Of a stretch of 64,000 bases of DNA, positions 17,680 through 27,112 are shown piece by piece. The number at the start of each line of letters is the position of its first letter. The stretch's first letter is position 1. The notes below the pieces were generated by a model that saw nothing but the letters and a program-made list of their open reading frames with translations, ran no database searches and was not told the DNA's origin. Position numbers and translations under genes: made by a program. This DNA comes from Xenorhabdus japonica (lineage in GTDB: Bacteria; Pseudomonadota; Gammaproteobacteria; Enterobacterales; Enterobacteriaceae), in the NCBI RefSeq assembly GCF_900115195.1, contig NZ_FOVO01000005.1, positions 62,001 to 126,000 on the forward strand, given 5' to 3'.

Positions 17680-18537
17680 TTAATGTGCTGTTTTAACAAC
17701 CCACCTATTAAATAAATAACGTGAGCCGTAAGCAGGAAAAACATTAAACAATGCAAAGAAAATTTTAATTAATATTTGTACAATCATCATTGCAATAATT
17801 TGATTTACAGGAAGTTTTCCATAAAATGCAACAAAGCAGAAAACAAAACTATCAATCACCGATGCAACAAATGTACTGAAAAACACCCTTAATGCCAAAA
17901 AGCGAGAATTTGTCATATCCTTCAGCTTGCACAAGATATAAGAATTGACCAGTTCCGAAACTAAAAATGACAGAGAGGATGCAAAAATTGCCGATAGTAT
18001 ATGATTCATTAGTGCATTATATTGCTCATTCAAATCCCAAGTTGGAATGGCGGGTAAGCTTGTTGAAATACTCAACAGGGATACAATGATCAGGTTTGAA
18101 GCTAATGACATATATATTGCTTTTCTTGCCAGCCTGAACCCATAAAATTCACTCAATAAATCAATCACTAAAAATGAAAAAGGGTAAATGAAGGTGCCAG
18201 GGGTGACAATAATACCAAGGTATTCAATGCAAACGGGTTTGGCTGCCGCTATGTTGCTGAATGTATAGAATATTGTTAGTAATAATGCGAGAAATGAATA
18301 AACAACCCAAGATTTTTCATTGCGCTCTTCAATTTCATAAACTGAGGGGGTATTTGGAAAACTAGAATATAGTTTTCTATAAAGCAATTTTATTTCGTGA
18401 TTGTCAAGATCATCAGCTATTTCACTCTTTTCAAGCTCCTTTATGTTTATTTTTAATACTTTTCCAGCTGATAAAATTAATACGTTCGCTGTATTATCCT
18501 GACTATTAAATCCCAATAACTTATATTTTCTTCCCAT
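17680..18537 (-). CDS. VUT-family transporter (YhhQ-like queuosine-precursor uptake) with N-terminal extension
   Basis: A 285-residue membrane protein with about six hydrophobic segments. FSNIAAAKPV, GTFIYPFSFLVIDLLSEFYG, LARKAIYMSL and SFVFCFVAFYG are hallmarks of the VUT/YhhQ family, which imports queuine precursors for tRNA modification. YhhQ is about 220 residues; this protein has about 75 extra cytosolic residues at the start (GRKYKLLGFNSQDNTANVL). Its start overlaps the end of the upstream HTH gene by 17 bp, so the two are translationally linked. Substrate is inferred from family only. Confidence 0.75.
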   Translation of the reverse strand: MGRKYKLLGFNSQDNTANVLILSAGKVLKINIKELEKSEIADDLDNHEIKLLYRKLYSSFPNTPSVYEIEERNEKSWVVYSFLALLLTIFYTFSNIAAAKPVCIEYLGIIVTPGTFIYPFSFLVIDLLSEFYGFRLARKAIYMSLASNLIIVSLLSISTSLPAIPTWDLNEQYNALMNHILSAIFASSLSFLVSELVNSYILCKLKDMTNSRFLALRVFFSTFVASVIDSFVFCFVAFYGKLPVNQIIAMMIVQILIKIFFALFNVFPAYGSRYLFNRWVVKTAH

Positions 18538-19135
18538 ATCCGAACCGTTCTTCTATTATATTTCCAATCACCATCAAATTATCGGGATTTTCGCTATTAA
18601 ATTCTTTGATATGAAACTGCCGCTGTTTTGGATCGAAACATAGTTTTGGATTGTTGTGCTGACAATTACCTCTCTTGATTATTAATAAGTCTCCTGCATT
18701 ATATTTACCTGAAAAATCATTCTCAAGTAAAACGGCAACGATATTAGATCCTGTACCAAAATAATAAGTCAATTGTCTTTCAACAATCAGAGAACCTATC
18801 TTGCCGTCAGAAAATTCAGGAGTAATGCATTCAGATTGCATAAATAACGGAACAGCGCTGGGATTCATGTTTCCTTCATAAGAAACTATCCCATCCAAAC
18901 GCTCTTTTTCTGCGATATCAGTTGCCTCTATTTCACTATATGATATGCCAAAGAAATTGGAGACTTTCTGTATTGTGGAGGAATGAACGCTTTGAACTCT
19001 GCCATCTAAGATATTATAGATGGTTGTACGGTTAAGCCCTGTTCGATCACAAAGCGATACCCTTGTTTCTCCCCTGGAATCAAGTAAATATTGCAAATTT
19101 TTTCTCAGGTGTTCCATTTTTTGTTTTTTATACAT
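18521..19135 (-). CDS. HTH regulator with LexA/cI-like C-terminal domain
   Basis: A 204-residue protein. Residues about 8-70 form an Xre-type helix-turn-helix (SLCDRTGLNRTTIYNILDGR). The C-terminal half (EFSDGKIGSL, IVAVLLENDFSGKYNAGDLL) has the fold pattern of S24/LexA-type repressors, but the GDSM serine motif is replaced by ENDF, so autocleavage is unlikely. Two starts are possible (19135 and 19117); neither has a strong ribosome site. It overlaps and probably controls the VUT transporter gene. The paired arrangement suggests a sensor-type repressor for the transported compound; that is inference. Confidence 0.65.
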   Translation of the reverse strand: MYKKQKMEHLRKNLQYLLDSRGETRVSLCDRTGLNRTTIYNILDGRVQSVHSSTIQKVSNFFGISYSEIEATDIAEKERLDGIVSYEGNMNPSAVPLFMQSECITPEFSDGKIGSLIVERQLTYYFGTGSNIVAVLLENDFSGKYNAGDLLIIKRGNCQHNNPKLCFDPKQRQFHIKEFNSENPDNLMVIGNIIEERFGYGKKI

Positions 19136-19529
19136 AATAACGCCCAGAAAAATATATAACCATCTAATTTATATGATCTTTTAGGTTAACTACTTTTCAT
19201 AAGAGCAAGAAAGGGTGAAAAACACTCTTGTCATTAAACAATAAAAATGATAGCAGTTTTCTTTTGAATGGAATCATTTAATAACATTAAAAAATTATTT
19301 TTAATGGAAAATATTATTTGAATAATATATATTTTTCAAAAACAGATAATAAATAGCATAAGAGCAGTTCTAAACAAAGAAAATATAACTTATGTTGATA
19401 TTTTTTAATTTAAACCCACCAATAATCTTGGGAAATTAGCTTTGGTCGACATTATATTAATGAAAGTATAAATACATAAGTTATTATTTACACATAAGAA
19501 TTAACGCATATAAATTATATGAGATAGAA
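19136..19529. other. AT-rich divergent promoter region
   Basis: 394 bp between the leftward HTH-VUT pair and the rightward PAS-LuxR gene. Very AT-rich; no convincing operator palindrome or ORF seen beyond generic AT tracts. Confidence 0.4.
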
Positions 19530-20225
19530 ATGAGTTTATCCTATAAAAATAATGAACCCTATTTAAAGGGGCTGATCGCCATGATGGAAAATCTCAGCGA
19601 TCCTTGGGGCATTAAGGATTTGGAATCCAGGCATATCTATATGAATAAAGCAGCTTATCTTTATACCAACACACCAGAGAACTTTGACGTTGAAGGTAAA
19701 TTAGACTGTGAATTCCCAACTGATTGGTCTGACGACCAATTTTCACAAGATCTCAAAGAGCATGATCGGAGAGCCGAGGAGTCAAAAGATAGAGTTTCCA
19801 TTATCGAAACACATTATTGGTACGGAAAAAACAGCTTAGCGCCTTTCATTAGTGAAAAATTTCCCGTATATAACGATGAAAAAGAGTGCATCGGGATAGT
19901 TTGGAATGCCAAACCCCTGAGCAGCTTTTCTCCTTTAAAATACATTAATCGCCATAAACCCAGTATACTCACTACAGAAGCTGCCACAGATCTGTTTACT
20001 CGCAGTGAGCTGGATATTATCTTCTTGATGTTGCAAAGACGCTCAAATAAAGAGATTGCCCAGATATACAACGTTAGCCACAAAACGATAGAAAATAGAG
20101 TTTATAACATCTATCAAAAAGCAGATGTTCATTCGATCCAACAATTTGAGGAGTTTTGCAGGCAATTGCAATTAGATAGCTATATACCAGAACGTCTAAT
20201 TGAAAAAGGCATCCTATTTCTTTAA
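19530..20225 (+). CDS. PAS-LuxR solo transcriptional regulator
   Basis: A 231-residue protein. The N-terminal part (about 10-130) is PAS-like (MENLSDPWGIKDLESRHIYM, GKNSLAPFISEKFPVYND). The C-terminal 65 residues are a LuxR helix-turn-helix (FTRSELDIIFLMLQRRSNKE, IAQIYNVSHKTIENRVYNIY). No autoinducer synthase is nearby, so it is a LuxR solo. PAS-containing LuxR solos are strongly expanded in Photorhabdus, where they are thought to sense host or hormone-like signals. The adjacent iol operon is convergent and has its own regulator, so direct control is not implied. Confidence 0.8.
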   Translation: MSLSYKNNEPYLKGLIAMMENLSDPWGIKDLESRHIYMNKAAYLYTNTPENFDVEGKLDCEFPTDWSDDQFSQDLKEHDRRAEESKDRVSIIETHYWYGKNSLAPFISEKFPVYNDEKECIGIVWNAKPLSSFSPLKYINRHKPSILTTEAATDLFTRSELDIIFLMLQRRSNKEIAQIYNVSHKTIENRVYNIYQKADVHSIQQFEEFCRQLQLDSYIPERLIEKGILFL

Positions 20226-20244
20226 AGAAGTCAACAGAATGATT

Positions 20245-20269
20245 ATTGCTCCCCCGCCAGGGGAGCAAT
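20245..20269. terminator. Shared hairpin between PAS-luxR and iolB
   Basis: ATTGCTCCCC-cgcca-GGGGAGCAAT is a 10-bp perfect stem in the 46-bp gap between two convergent genes, a natural bidirectional terminator, although the flanking T-runs are short. Confidence 0.65.
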
Positions 20270-20271
20270 GC

Positions 20272-21135
20272 TTAACGGCTAGCATGTTTCTCAGCATATT
20301 CTTCACCATTAACCCATTGATGATCTTTTTCCCAGGTGAATAACCATTTGCGAACCGGCCCAGCCATGACATTTAGGTAGTAATTGTCATAACCCGCAAT
20401 AGTAGCTACGGGATGATACCCTTTTGGTACCATCACTACATCCTTGTCATAAACCGCCATTGTTTCATCCAACGAACGATCGTCGGTATAGACCCGCTGT
20501 ACACAAAAACCCTGTGATGGATTCAAGCGATGGTAGTAAGTCTCTTCCAAATACGTTTCTTGTGGTTCGTTATCAGTATCGTGCTTGTGGCTAGGGTAGG
20601 AGCTGGTACATCCTTCATCTGTATAAACTTCAACAACCAATAAACTATGCGCTGCTTGATCCTCTGGCAGAATGTTGTGAACATAGCGTCGATTACAGCC
20701 ATTACCACGCTGTTCAGCTCCAATATCCTGTGGCGCAATTAAACGGGTGGGATAACTTCCTTTTCCGTTCGCCTGATGTACAGTCGCCTGACATACAGCT
20801 AATTCAAGTTGGGTTTCAGCAATGATTTCTATCGCTTCATCGGGTGCGACATAGACAGCATAAGGCTTTTTGCGTTCAAATGGATTCATGCGCTCCCCAA
20901 TTTTTTCAAACCGTTGCTGAGGCGCTACTATCGTAGCTTTTCCTGCCACCAGCACCAAACAGGTTTCATTTTCTGAGGCGGGTAAAATAATCGATTCCTC
21001 CGCATTCAGTTCATAAACAGCAAAGTGAACATGCCCCCAGTTGGCTATTTCCGGCGTAATATGTTGTGTCCGTTTATCCTGATCCGGTGCCTGGTATTTT
21101 GACAATAGCGGATGTTTTAATAATAAATTAGACAT
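20272..21135 (-). CDS. iolB: 5-deoxy-glucuronate isomerase IolB
   Basis: Converts 5-deoxy-glucuronate to 2-deoxy-5-keto-gluconate, the fourth step of the myo-inositol pathway. The 287-residue bicupin shows SYPSHKHD and LEETYYHR (metal-binding His and Glu) and MVPKGYHPVA, as in IolB. I take the ATG at 21135 rather than the longer TTG at 21147, because GGGAGG lies at the right distance before it. It is the last gene of the iol run, 21 bp after iolE. Confidence 0.93.
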   Translation of the reverse strand: MSNLLLKHPLLSKYQAPDQDKRTQHITPEIANWGHVHFAVYELNAEESIILPASENETCLVLVAGKATIVAPQQRFEKIGERMNPFERKKPYAVYVAPDEAIEIIAETQLELAVCQATVHQANGKGSYPTRLIAPQDIGAEQRGNGCNRRYVHNILPEDQAAHSLLVVEVYTDEGCTSSYPSHKHDTDNEPQETYLEETYYHRLNPSQGFCVQRVYTDDRSLDETMAVYDKDVVMVPKGYHPVATIAGYDNYYLNVMAGPVRKWLFTWEKDHQWVNGEEYAEKHASR

Positions 21136-21156
21136 TTGACCTCCCAATCTCCGCGT

Positions 21157-22047
21157 TTAAACCAATCCTGCCTCTTTGGCAAACTTATGCAAGTTGCGAT
21201 ATCCCATCGTGGCATAAGTCAGTGGATGGGCAACAGCAGGATCTTGTTCTGCTTCAACCACCAACCAACCGTTATAGTTATTCGCTTTCAAGATCTCAAA
21301 AATGGCTGGATAATCGACGCAACCATCTCCTGGTACGGTAAAAACACCGTTCAATACAGCATCAAGGAAACTGGTTTTACGGTTTTTGATATCTTTTAAT
21401 ACGTCTGGACGAATGTCTTTGCAATGCACATGATTAATGCGTGCACACCAACGTTCTGCTACTGCCAATGGATCATCTCCCGCAAAGGTCAGGTGCCCTG
21501 TATCCAATAACAAACCAACTTCTTTACCCGTATTTTCCATTAGGTTATCAATATCGTCTGCACTTTCGATCACAGTCCCCATGTGATGGTGATACGCAAT
21601 CTGTACTCCTTGTGACTGAGTATAACGGGCAAACTCTGTCAGTTTTTCGCCATATTCTTTCCAGCACCTTGTCGGAAACACTGGACGAAGATGAACTGGC
21701 TTATCCTGATTGCCATAAATACAATGTGTCACTTCGGCAAACACCATTACAGTGGCACCCAATTCACGCAACAAGGTCAAATGCGGCTGAACTGCGGCAA
21801 TTTCTCCTTCAACACTGCGAGCCAGCAGTTCTCCGGAATACCAGCCAGACACCAGTTTCAAATCATGGGCAGCCAGAATAGGCCCCAAAATTTGCGCCTT
21901 ACGAGGAAATTTATTGCCTAGTTCAAAACCCGCAAATCCTGCCTGTCTTCCTTCTGTCAGACAAGTTTCCAACGATGCTTCAGCACCTAAAGACGGTAAA
22001 TCATCATTGGTCCATGTCAGGGGGTTGATGCCAAGTTGAACAGCCAT
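21157..22047 (-). CDS. iolE: Myo-inosose-2 dehydratase IolE
   Basis: Dehydrates 2-keto-myo-inositol to the trihydroxycyclohexanedione. The 296-residue TIM-barrel sugar-isomerase-like protein begins with LGINPLTWTNDDLPSLG and carries YHHHMGT, LLDTGHLTFAG, VHCKDIR and GDGCVDYPAI, which supply the metal-binding residues of the IolE family. AGGAG precedes the ATG. It lies between iolC and iolB. Confidence 0.93.
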   Translation of the reverse strand: MAVQLGINPLTWTNDDLPSLGAEASLETCLTEGRQAGFAGFELGNKFPRKAQILGPILAAHDLKLVSGWYSGELLARSVEGEIAAVQPHLTLLRELGATVMVFAEVTHCIYGNQDKPVHLRPVFPTRCWKEYGEKLTEFARYTQSQGVQIAYHHHMGTVIESADDIDNLMENTGKEVGLLLDTGHLTFAGDDPLAVAERWCARINHVHCKDIRPDVLKDIKNRKTSFLDAVLNGVFTVPGDGCVDYPAIFEILKANNYNGWLVVEAEQDPAVAHPLTYATMGYRNLHKFAKEAGLV

Positions 22048-22101
22048 TAGAGTTCTCCTGTAAGATGAAAAAAGTTAATAATTTGTTTTTCTATCGTTTT
22101 T

Positions 22102-24006
22102 CTATCCACGTTGGCGCCAGTAGCTAATCAGATTGTGATAGTTAGTTTTTATTTTCAGAATAAGCGTTTCCTCATCAATTTCTCCCGCCAACCATTGCAA
22201 TGACGGCTGACAGAACAATGTTCTTCCAATAGCAAAACCTTTGACGATTGATTTACCTGCCGCCGCATTGAAACTGGCCTTCAAAATCGTTTCTGGGGCA
22301 TCGAGGCCAAGGATCACAACCCCACGGCAATGAGGATCACGCTGTTTAATCAATACAGAGATTTGATCCCAAGTGGCAGATTGCATTGGTGGTAATTTCC
22401 ACCAGTCTGGCTTAATGCCAAGATTATAAAAACGCTGGAGCACACGCAGGTAAAACTCATCAGAATGGGGCATGTCTACTGGCAAAATAACTTCCAGCAA
22501 CAACTCATGACCGGATTGGCAACAGGCAGCATAGACTTCCTGTATGGTTTTTTCCTGTTCCAGACGTAATGGATGGTCATCTTCTGGATGAAAAAACACT
22601 AAGCATTTCACGATATGTTCCCGTGGCCAACTCACCAGCTGAGAACCAATATCATCATGTTCAAGGCAAAGCGGTCGAGAACCGGGCAGTTCAATTGGAC
22701 GGCCAATCCATAACCCCTTCCCTGTTGCGGCATTCAGTACATCTTGACCGAAACTGCTGTCACACAATATTCCGGCTTTTCCTTCCAAATGGGCTTCTGT
22801 GCTGACTTCCTGACTAGCGCGGAAAAGGAGTTTTTTCAGTTGCGGAATTCGATCGAGACTTGCGTTTACCTTGCATGCCATTTCGGCAAACTGGGTGCGG
22901 TGGTCAAATGCCATGACATATAATTCATCCCATTGTTTGTGACGGCTGCCAATCCGATGCAAATGGTTGAGATGTGAATCTAAATCGGGATGTGGTATTT
23001 CTGTCGCCCGCATTAAATAATTATCCAATTCCGTTTTATCTGGCATAGCGGGTGCACAACCATGACGGGAGACAACCAAAGCCCCACAAGCATTGGCATA
23101 GATGCAAGCTTGATCCCAGCTTTCGTGATTAAGGTAGCCACGCAATAAGCCAGACATAAAGGCATCACCCGCTCCCAAAACGTTCAAGATTTCTACCTTG
23201 ATGCCCTGTACGGTAATCCCTTCATCCAAGGTGTCGGGGATATTGGCAATAAATACCGAACATCCCAAAGCGCCACGTTTGCAAACCAATGTTGCCGCCG
23301 TCAATTCCCGAACTCGACGTAAGGCTTCGACAGTATCCGTAGAGCCACCAGCAATATGAAACTCTTCTTCCGTCCCCACGATCAGATCAAACAGGGAAAG
23401 CACTTCCTGCAATTGCGCTGTCACTTGTTCTGAGGCGATATAGCGAGTTTCTCCGTCGCCAAGTGAAGTCAATCCCCACAATACCGGACGATAATCGATA
23501 TCAATGACGGTTTTAACACCATTGCGGCGGGCATATTGCAGTGCAGTCAAGACAGCATCACGAGTTTGCGGGTGGGAAAGATGGGTTCCGGTGATCGCCA
23601 AACAACGGGCAGATGCAATATAGTCTTCGCTGAAATCATCTCGGGTGATCGCCATATCAGCACAATTATCGCGATAAAAGATCAGCGGGAAAGTTTCATT
23701 ATCCTTAATACCGAGTAAAACCAAAGCTGTCAGCCGTTCTTTGTCGGTGATTAAATGGCTGGTATCACAGCCTGCCCACTCCAACTCTTCACGCAGAAAA
23801 CTCCCCATATGTTCATCGCCAACCCTTGCCAACATTGAGGATTTTAATCCCAGGCGCGCGGTTCCATAGGCGACATTTCCCGAAGAACCACCTAAATATT
23901 TTGAAAAGCTTCCCATATCTTCCAGACGGGAACCAATTTGTTGACCATACAAATCAACCGCGATACGTCCCATGCAGATAACATCAAACTTTCTATGCTG
24001 CTCCAT
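22102..24006 (-). CDS. iolC: IolC kinase fused to a DUF2090 aldolase-like domain
   Basis: Residues about 1-330 form a PfkB-type sugar kinase (LGGSSGNVAYGTARLG near the start; NVLGAGDAFMSGLLRG with the catalytic Asp near 280), phosphorylating 5-keto-2-deoxygluconate. Residues about 345-634 are a DUF2090 domain (MAFDHRTQFAEMA, GILCDSSFG, KPDWWKLPP), proposed to act as the following aldolase. This bifunctional form is common in proteobacteria and explains the absence of a separate iolJ. AGAGGTG precedes the ATG. It sits 57 bp after the symporter gene. Confidence 0.92.
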   Translation of the reverse strand: MEQHRKFDVICMGRIAVDLYGQQIGSRLEDMGSFSKYLGGSSGNVAYGTARLGLKSSMLARVGDEHMGSFLREELEWAGCDTSHLITDKERLTALVLLGIKDNETFPLIFYRDNCADMAITRDDFSEDYIASARCLAITGTHLSHPQTRDAVLTALQYARRNGVKTVIDIDYRPVLWGLTSLGDGETRYIASEQVTAQLQEVLSLFDLIVGTEEEFHIAGGSTDTVEALRRVRELTAATLVCKRGALGCSVFIANIPDTLDEGITVQGIKVEILNVLGAGDAFMSGLLRGYLNHESWDQACIYANACGALVVSRHGCAPAMPDKTELDNYLMRATEIPHPDLDSHLNHLHRIGSRHKQWDELYVMAFDHRTQFAEMACKVNASLDRIPQLKKLLFRASQEVSTEAHLEGKAGILCDSSFGQDVLNAATGKGLWIGRPIELPGSRPLCLEHDDIGSQLVSWPREHIVKCLVFFHPEDDHPLRLEQEKTIQEVYAACCQSGHELLLEVILPVDMPHSDEFYLRVLQRFYNLGIKPDWWKLPPMQSATWDQISVLIKQRDPHCRGVVILGLDAPETILKASFNAAAGKSIVKGFAIGRTLFCQPSLQWLAGEIDEETLILKIKTNYHNLISYWRQRG

Positions 24007-24063
24007 GATTCACCTCTTACCGGATTAGGGTGCATTTCTTTAAGTCTTTGATTTTTTTGAACA

Positions 24064-25719
24064 TCAGAGTTTAATTATCTGATAGAAGATATAACTCAGA
24101 ATGATGGCTACAAATGCATAGTAAAGAGCCATCACATAAGCTGGCACGTTCTCGGCAAGGAAAACATACATGGAGATAGCAGCCAATGTAATGAGCCATC
24201 CCATCGGTTTCACCATCGACCAAGGAGTAATATCCACCTGTTCTGTATACACTTCTTGATAAGACTCGGCAGGGAATAAATAACCAATCGCCAACATGAA
24301 GATGATATTCAGGACAAACAGAACGCCAACTAGATGGAAGAAGTGAATATTAATGTTCAGGATAAAGTTGCAAATGATGTAAGCCAACATGCCGAACAAC
24401 AGCCCCAATTTTGCTGCGATCGGGGGAACACGTTTTGTCATCAACCCAACCAGAACCACACTGAGGATCGGAGCGTTGAAAATACCCTGTAGCTGCTGGA
24501 TAAGATAGAACAAACCATCAGGCGCATTAGCGACAAGTGGGGCAATAATCATTGTTGCCAGTGCGAGCCCGATCCCTAAATATTTACCTACAGCCACAGT
24601 CTGCGCTTCAGTGGCATTTGGATTGATCCGAGGCTTGTAGATGTTGACGGTAAATAATGTTACGGAAGAATTCAGGCCACCACTGAATGTCGAGAATACA
24701 GCTCCCACAACAACCGCAGCAAAGAAACCAACCAGAACTTTGGGCAATACCAGTTGCACCAATGCAGGGTAAGCATTATCTGGATTATCTATTTGGCCAC
24801 CGAAAATATGGAATGCAATTATCCCCGGTAAAATAATGATGGAAGGAATGATGAGCTTGAATAAGGCGCACAGCATTACGCCTTTTTGCCCTTCCGCCAG
24901 ATTCTTGGCACCCAATGCTTTTTGTACAATGGATTGATTAGTACACCAAAAGAACATGTTGGAGACAATCAGCCCCGTGAACAGGGTCGAAAATGGCACA
25001 AGTGAGTCTTCACTGCCAATAGAATTGAATTTCTCTGGATGAGCCTGATAGACATCAGTTAAACCTTTCCATGCACTGCCATCCCCTACGTACAATAAGG
25101 CAAACACAGTTACCATCAAGCCGCCCACAATCAAGCCAACACCATTAATGGTATCGGCAACCGCAATCGCTTTGATCCCACCAAAGATTGCGTAAACCGC
25201 CCCAAGCCCTCCCATTCCCCAAACCATCATCCAGAGCGCGGTGGTTTTATCGATCTGAAAAACTTGGGTAACCTGAAACAAGCTTTCCAGAGCAATCGCT
25301 CCTGTATACAGAACAATAGGTAATAATGAGATCACATACATTGCCAAAAATAGAATTGATGTAATCAGTAAAGTGTTTTTATCAAACCGGCGTTCAAGAT
25401 ATTCTGGAATAGTTGAAATGCCTAATTTCAGATATTTTGGTAAGAAGTAAATGGCAAATAAGACAATAGTTAAAGCTGCAATCACTTCCCAAGCCATAAC
25501 AATAAATCCGGTTTTAAACGCCAATCCATTTAAGCCAACCAAATGTTCTGTAGACAGATTCATTAGTAACATGGAGCTGCCAATATATATTCCGGTCAGG
25601 GAACGCCCACCAAGAAAATAACCTTCGGTAGAATCACTTAAATGTTTGTTTCGCGTTTTGTAATAAGCAAACCCCGCTACCAGCAAGGTAAAACCAATAA
25701 AAGAAAGAAAAGATGACAT
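24064..25719 (-). CDS. Sodium:solute symporter (SSS family), probable inositol uptake
   Basis: A 551-residue membrane protein with about 13-14 hydrophobic segments. EGYFLGGRSLTGIYIGSSML, NLSTEHLVGLNG and STIPEYLERRFD are SSS/SGLT-family motifs. Embedded in the iol operon, it most likely imports myo-inositol with sodium, the role of similar symporters in other iol loci. I use the ATG at 25719, 6 bases after GGAGGG, rather than the GTG at 25731. A 230-bp leader separates it from iolG. Confidence 0.85.
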   Translation of the reverse strand: MSSFLSFIGFTLLVAGFAYYKTRNKHLSDSTEGYFLGGRSLTGIYIGSSMLLMNLSTEHLVGLNGLAFKTGFIVMAWEVIAALTIVLFAIYFLPKYLKLGISTIPEYLERRFDKNTLLITSILFLAMYVISLLPIVLYTGAIALESLFQVTQVFQIDKTTALWMMVWGMGGLGAVYAIFGGIKAIAVADTINGVGLIVGGLMVTVFALLYVGDGSAWKGLTDVYQAHPEKFNSIGSEDSLVPFSTLFTGLIVSNMFFWCTNQSIVQKALGAKNLAEGQKGVMLCALFKLIIPSIIILPGIIAFHIFGGQIDNPDNAYPALVQLVLPKVLVGFFAAVVVGAVFSTFSGGLNSSVTLFTVNIYKPRINPNATEAQTVAVGKYLGIGLALATMIIAPLVANAPDGLFYLIQQLQGIFNAPILSVVLVGLMTKRVPPIAAKLGLLFGMLAYIICNFILNINIHFFHLVGVLFVLNIIFMLAIGYLFPAESYQEVYTEQVDITPWSMVKPMGWLITLAAISMYVFLAENVPAYVMALYYAFVAIILSYIFYQIIKL

Positions 25720-25882
25720 ATATCCCTCCACTTATTGAAAACAATCTTCCTGTTCTTATTTTGTGGAAATAACGATACACCTGAGAATCCGATCCCTTAG
25801 CGTCACGCCATACTTCAAAATCTATTGGGCATAGAAACGGTCTGCCGCGGTTATGGTTATTATGAATGCTGGAGCAAACATG

Positions 25883-25916
25883 TTGTTTTTATGAAATAAT
25901 TGTTTTTATGAAATAA
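25883..25916 (+). repeat. 17-bp perfect tandem duplication between iolG and the symporter gene
   Basis: TTGTTTTTATGAAATAA occurs twice without a gap (25883-25899 and 25900-25916), flanked by an inverted TGCTGGA...TCCAGCA. It is in the leader of the symporter gene and may modulate its promoter. Confidence 0.6.
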
Positions 25917-25949
25917 ATGTTCCAGCAATGATTTTATTGAATCTTATAG

Positions 25950-26936
25950 TTATAGTTTGACTTCTTTACCGGATTGCAAGGATTCAAGCGCCTTGTCTGC
26001 GAGATATAAAGCCCGTTCCCCATCAATGCCGCTGGTTTCTGGAGTTGCCCTGCCAGCCATAACATCAACAAAATGACTCCATTCCGCGATGTATGCGTCA
26101 CGGTAACGTTGCAAGAAGAAATACTCTGGCTTGGCTGCGGTACAGCCATCTTTTCCCCAGAACTCCACACTGTTTTCTTTAATATTTCCGACTGTCAGAA
26201 GACCTTTTTCGCCATGCAGTTCCAAGCGTTGATCATAACCGTAACCAGAACGACGGCTGTTAGTGATGGTCGCCATTGCCCCCGATGGGAATTTCATGAC
26301 AATAAACGCAGTATCAATGTCGCCTGCCAGACCAATGGCAGGATCAACAAGATTGCTGCCCTGAGCATAAATAGCACAGGGTTCTTCACCAATGATAAAA
26401 CGCGCCATATCAAAGTCATGAATGGTCATATCCCGGAACATGCCACCAGATACACGGACATAATCTGTGGATGGAGGGGAAGGATCACGAGAGGTAATGA
26501 GCAGGGATTCTGCTTTGCCAACCGTACCAGCATCAAGCAGGTTTTTCAGCCGACGAAATTGCGGATCGTAACGGCGATTAAACCCGACAAATAGAGGAAC
26601 CTGACATGCTCTTACCGTTGCAAGGCACTGGTGAACCCGTTCAAGATCAAGATGAATCGGTTTCTCGCAGAAAATCATTTTATTGTGCCGAGCTGCCAAT
26701 TCGATCAGATCGGCATGAGTATCCGTCGCTGATGCAATCAAGACACCATGAACATCAGGATCTGACATCGCTTCTTCAGTGGCCTGTATTTTGGTCTGAT
26801 ATTGCTGTGCCAATGCTTCAGCACTTGCCAGATGTGGATCTATCACAGAATAAAGATGAGTTTCTTTATGATTGGCAATGTTCACAGCATGAACCTGCCC
26901 AATTCGCCCTGCGCCAAATAATGCAATATTGAACAT
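25950..26936 (-). CDS. iolG: Inositol 2-dehydrogenase IolG
   Basis: Oxidises myo-inositol to 2-keto-myo-inositol with NAD, the first pathway step. The 328-residue Gfo/Idh/MocA protein has the nucleotide-binding LFGAGRIGQVHAVNIA at its start, MIFCEKPIHLD with the catalytic Lys, and GGMFRDMTIHDFDMARFI with the conserved Asp/His pair. I use the ATG at 26936, which has AAGGAG in front; the longer frame to 26990 lacks a ribosome site. A 176-bp gap with an IolR-like palindrome separates it from iolD. Confidence 0.93.
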   Translation of the reverse strand: MFNIALFGAGRIGQVHAVNIANHKETHLYSVIDPHLASAEALAQQYQTKIQATEEAMSDPDVHGVLIASATDTHADLIELAARHNKMIFCEKPIHLDLERVHQCLATVRACQVPLFVGFNRRYDPQFRRLKNLLDAGTVGKAESLLITSRDPSPPSTDYVRVSGGMFRDMTIHDFDMARFIIGEEPCAIYAQGSNLVDPAIGLAGDIDTAFIVMKFPSGAMATITNSRRSGYGYDQRLELHGEKGLLTVGNIKENSVEFWGKDGCTAAKPEYFFLQRYRDAYIAEWSHFVDVMAGRATPETSGIDGERALYLADKALESLQSGKEVKL

Positions 26937-26990
26937 GAATGCTCCTTGATACCTCAGTGTCTGCTTTTGGTGTGGATAAAAACATACCAA

Positions 26991-27008
26991 ATAAAATATT
27001 TATTTCAA
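26991..27008. promoter_or_regulatory. Candidate IolR operator upstream of iolG
   Basis: On the minus strand this reads TTGAAATAAATATTTTAT, closely matching the perfect palindrome at 30679-30696 (ATGAAATATATATTTCAT). It lies about 55 bp upstream of the iolG start. RpiR-type IolR proteins bind GAAA-N6-TTTC-like sites in other bacteria (established for relatives; inferred here). Confidence 0.45.
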
Positions 27009-27112
27009 TTTAGATTTATTTGAAAATTTTATTTTTTAGAACTGGCTCATATAACTTTCATCTGAGGAGCAGATTTATGTGAGAATCGATATATTTGGCA
27101 ATATTAAGAGGG

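Noticed and set aside
17607..17699. 30-codon frame starting MAWAREMRQILVGK downstream of the CRP promoter
   Set aside because: No Shine-Dalgarno sequence, overlaps the terminator hairpin and the end of the VUT gene; kept only as a note to the small-RNA idea.
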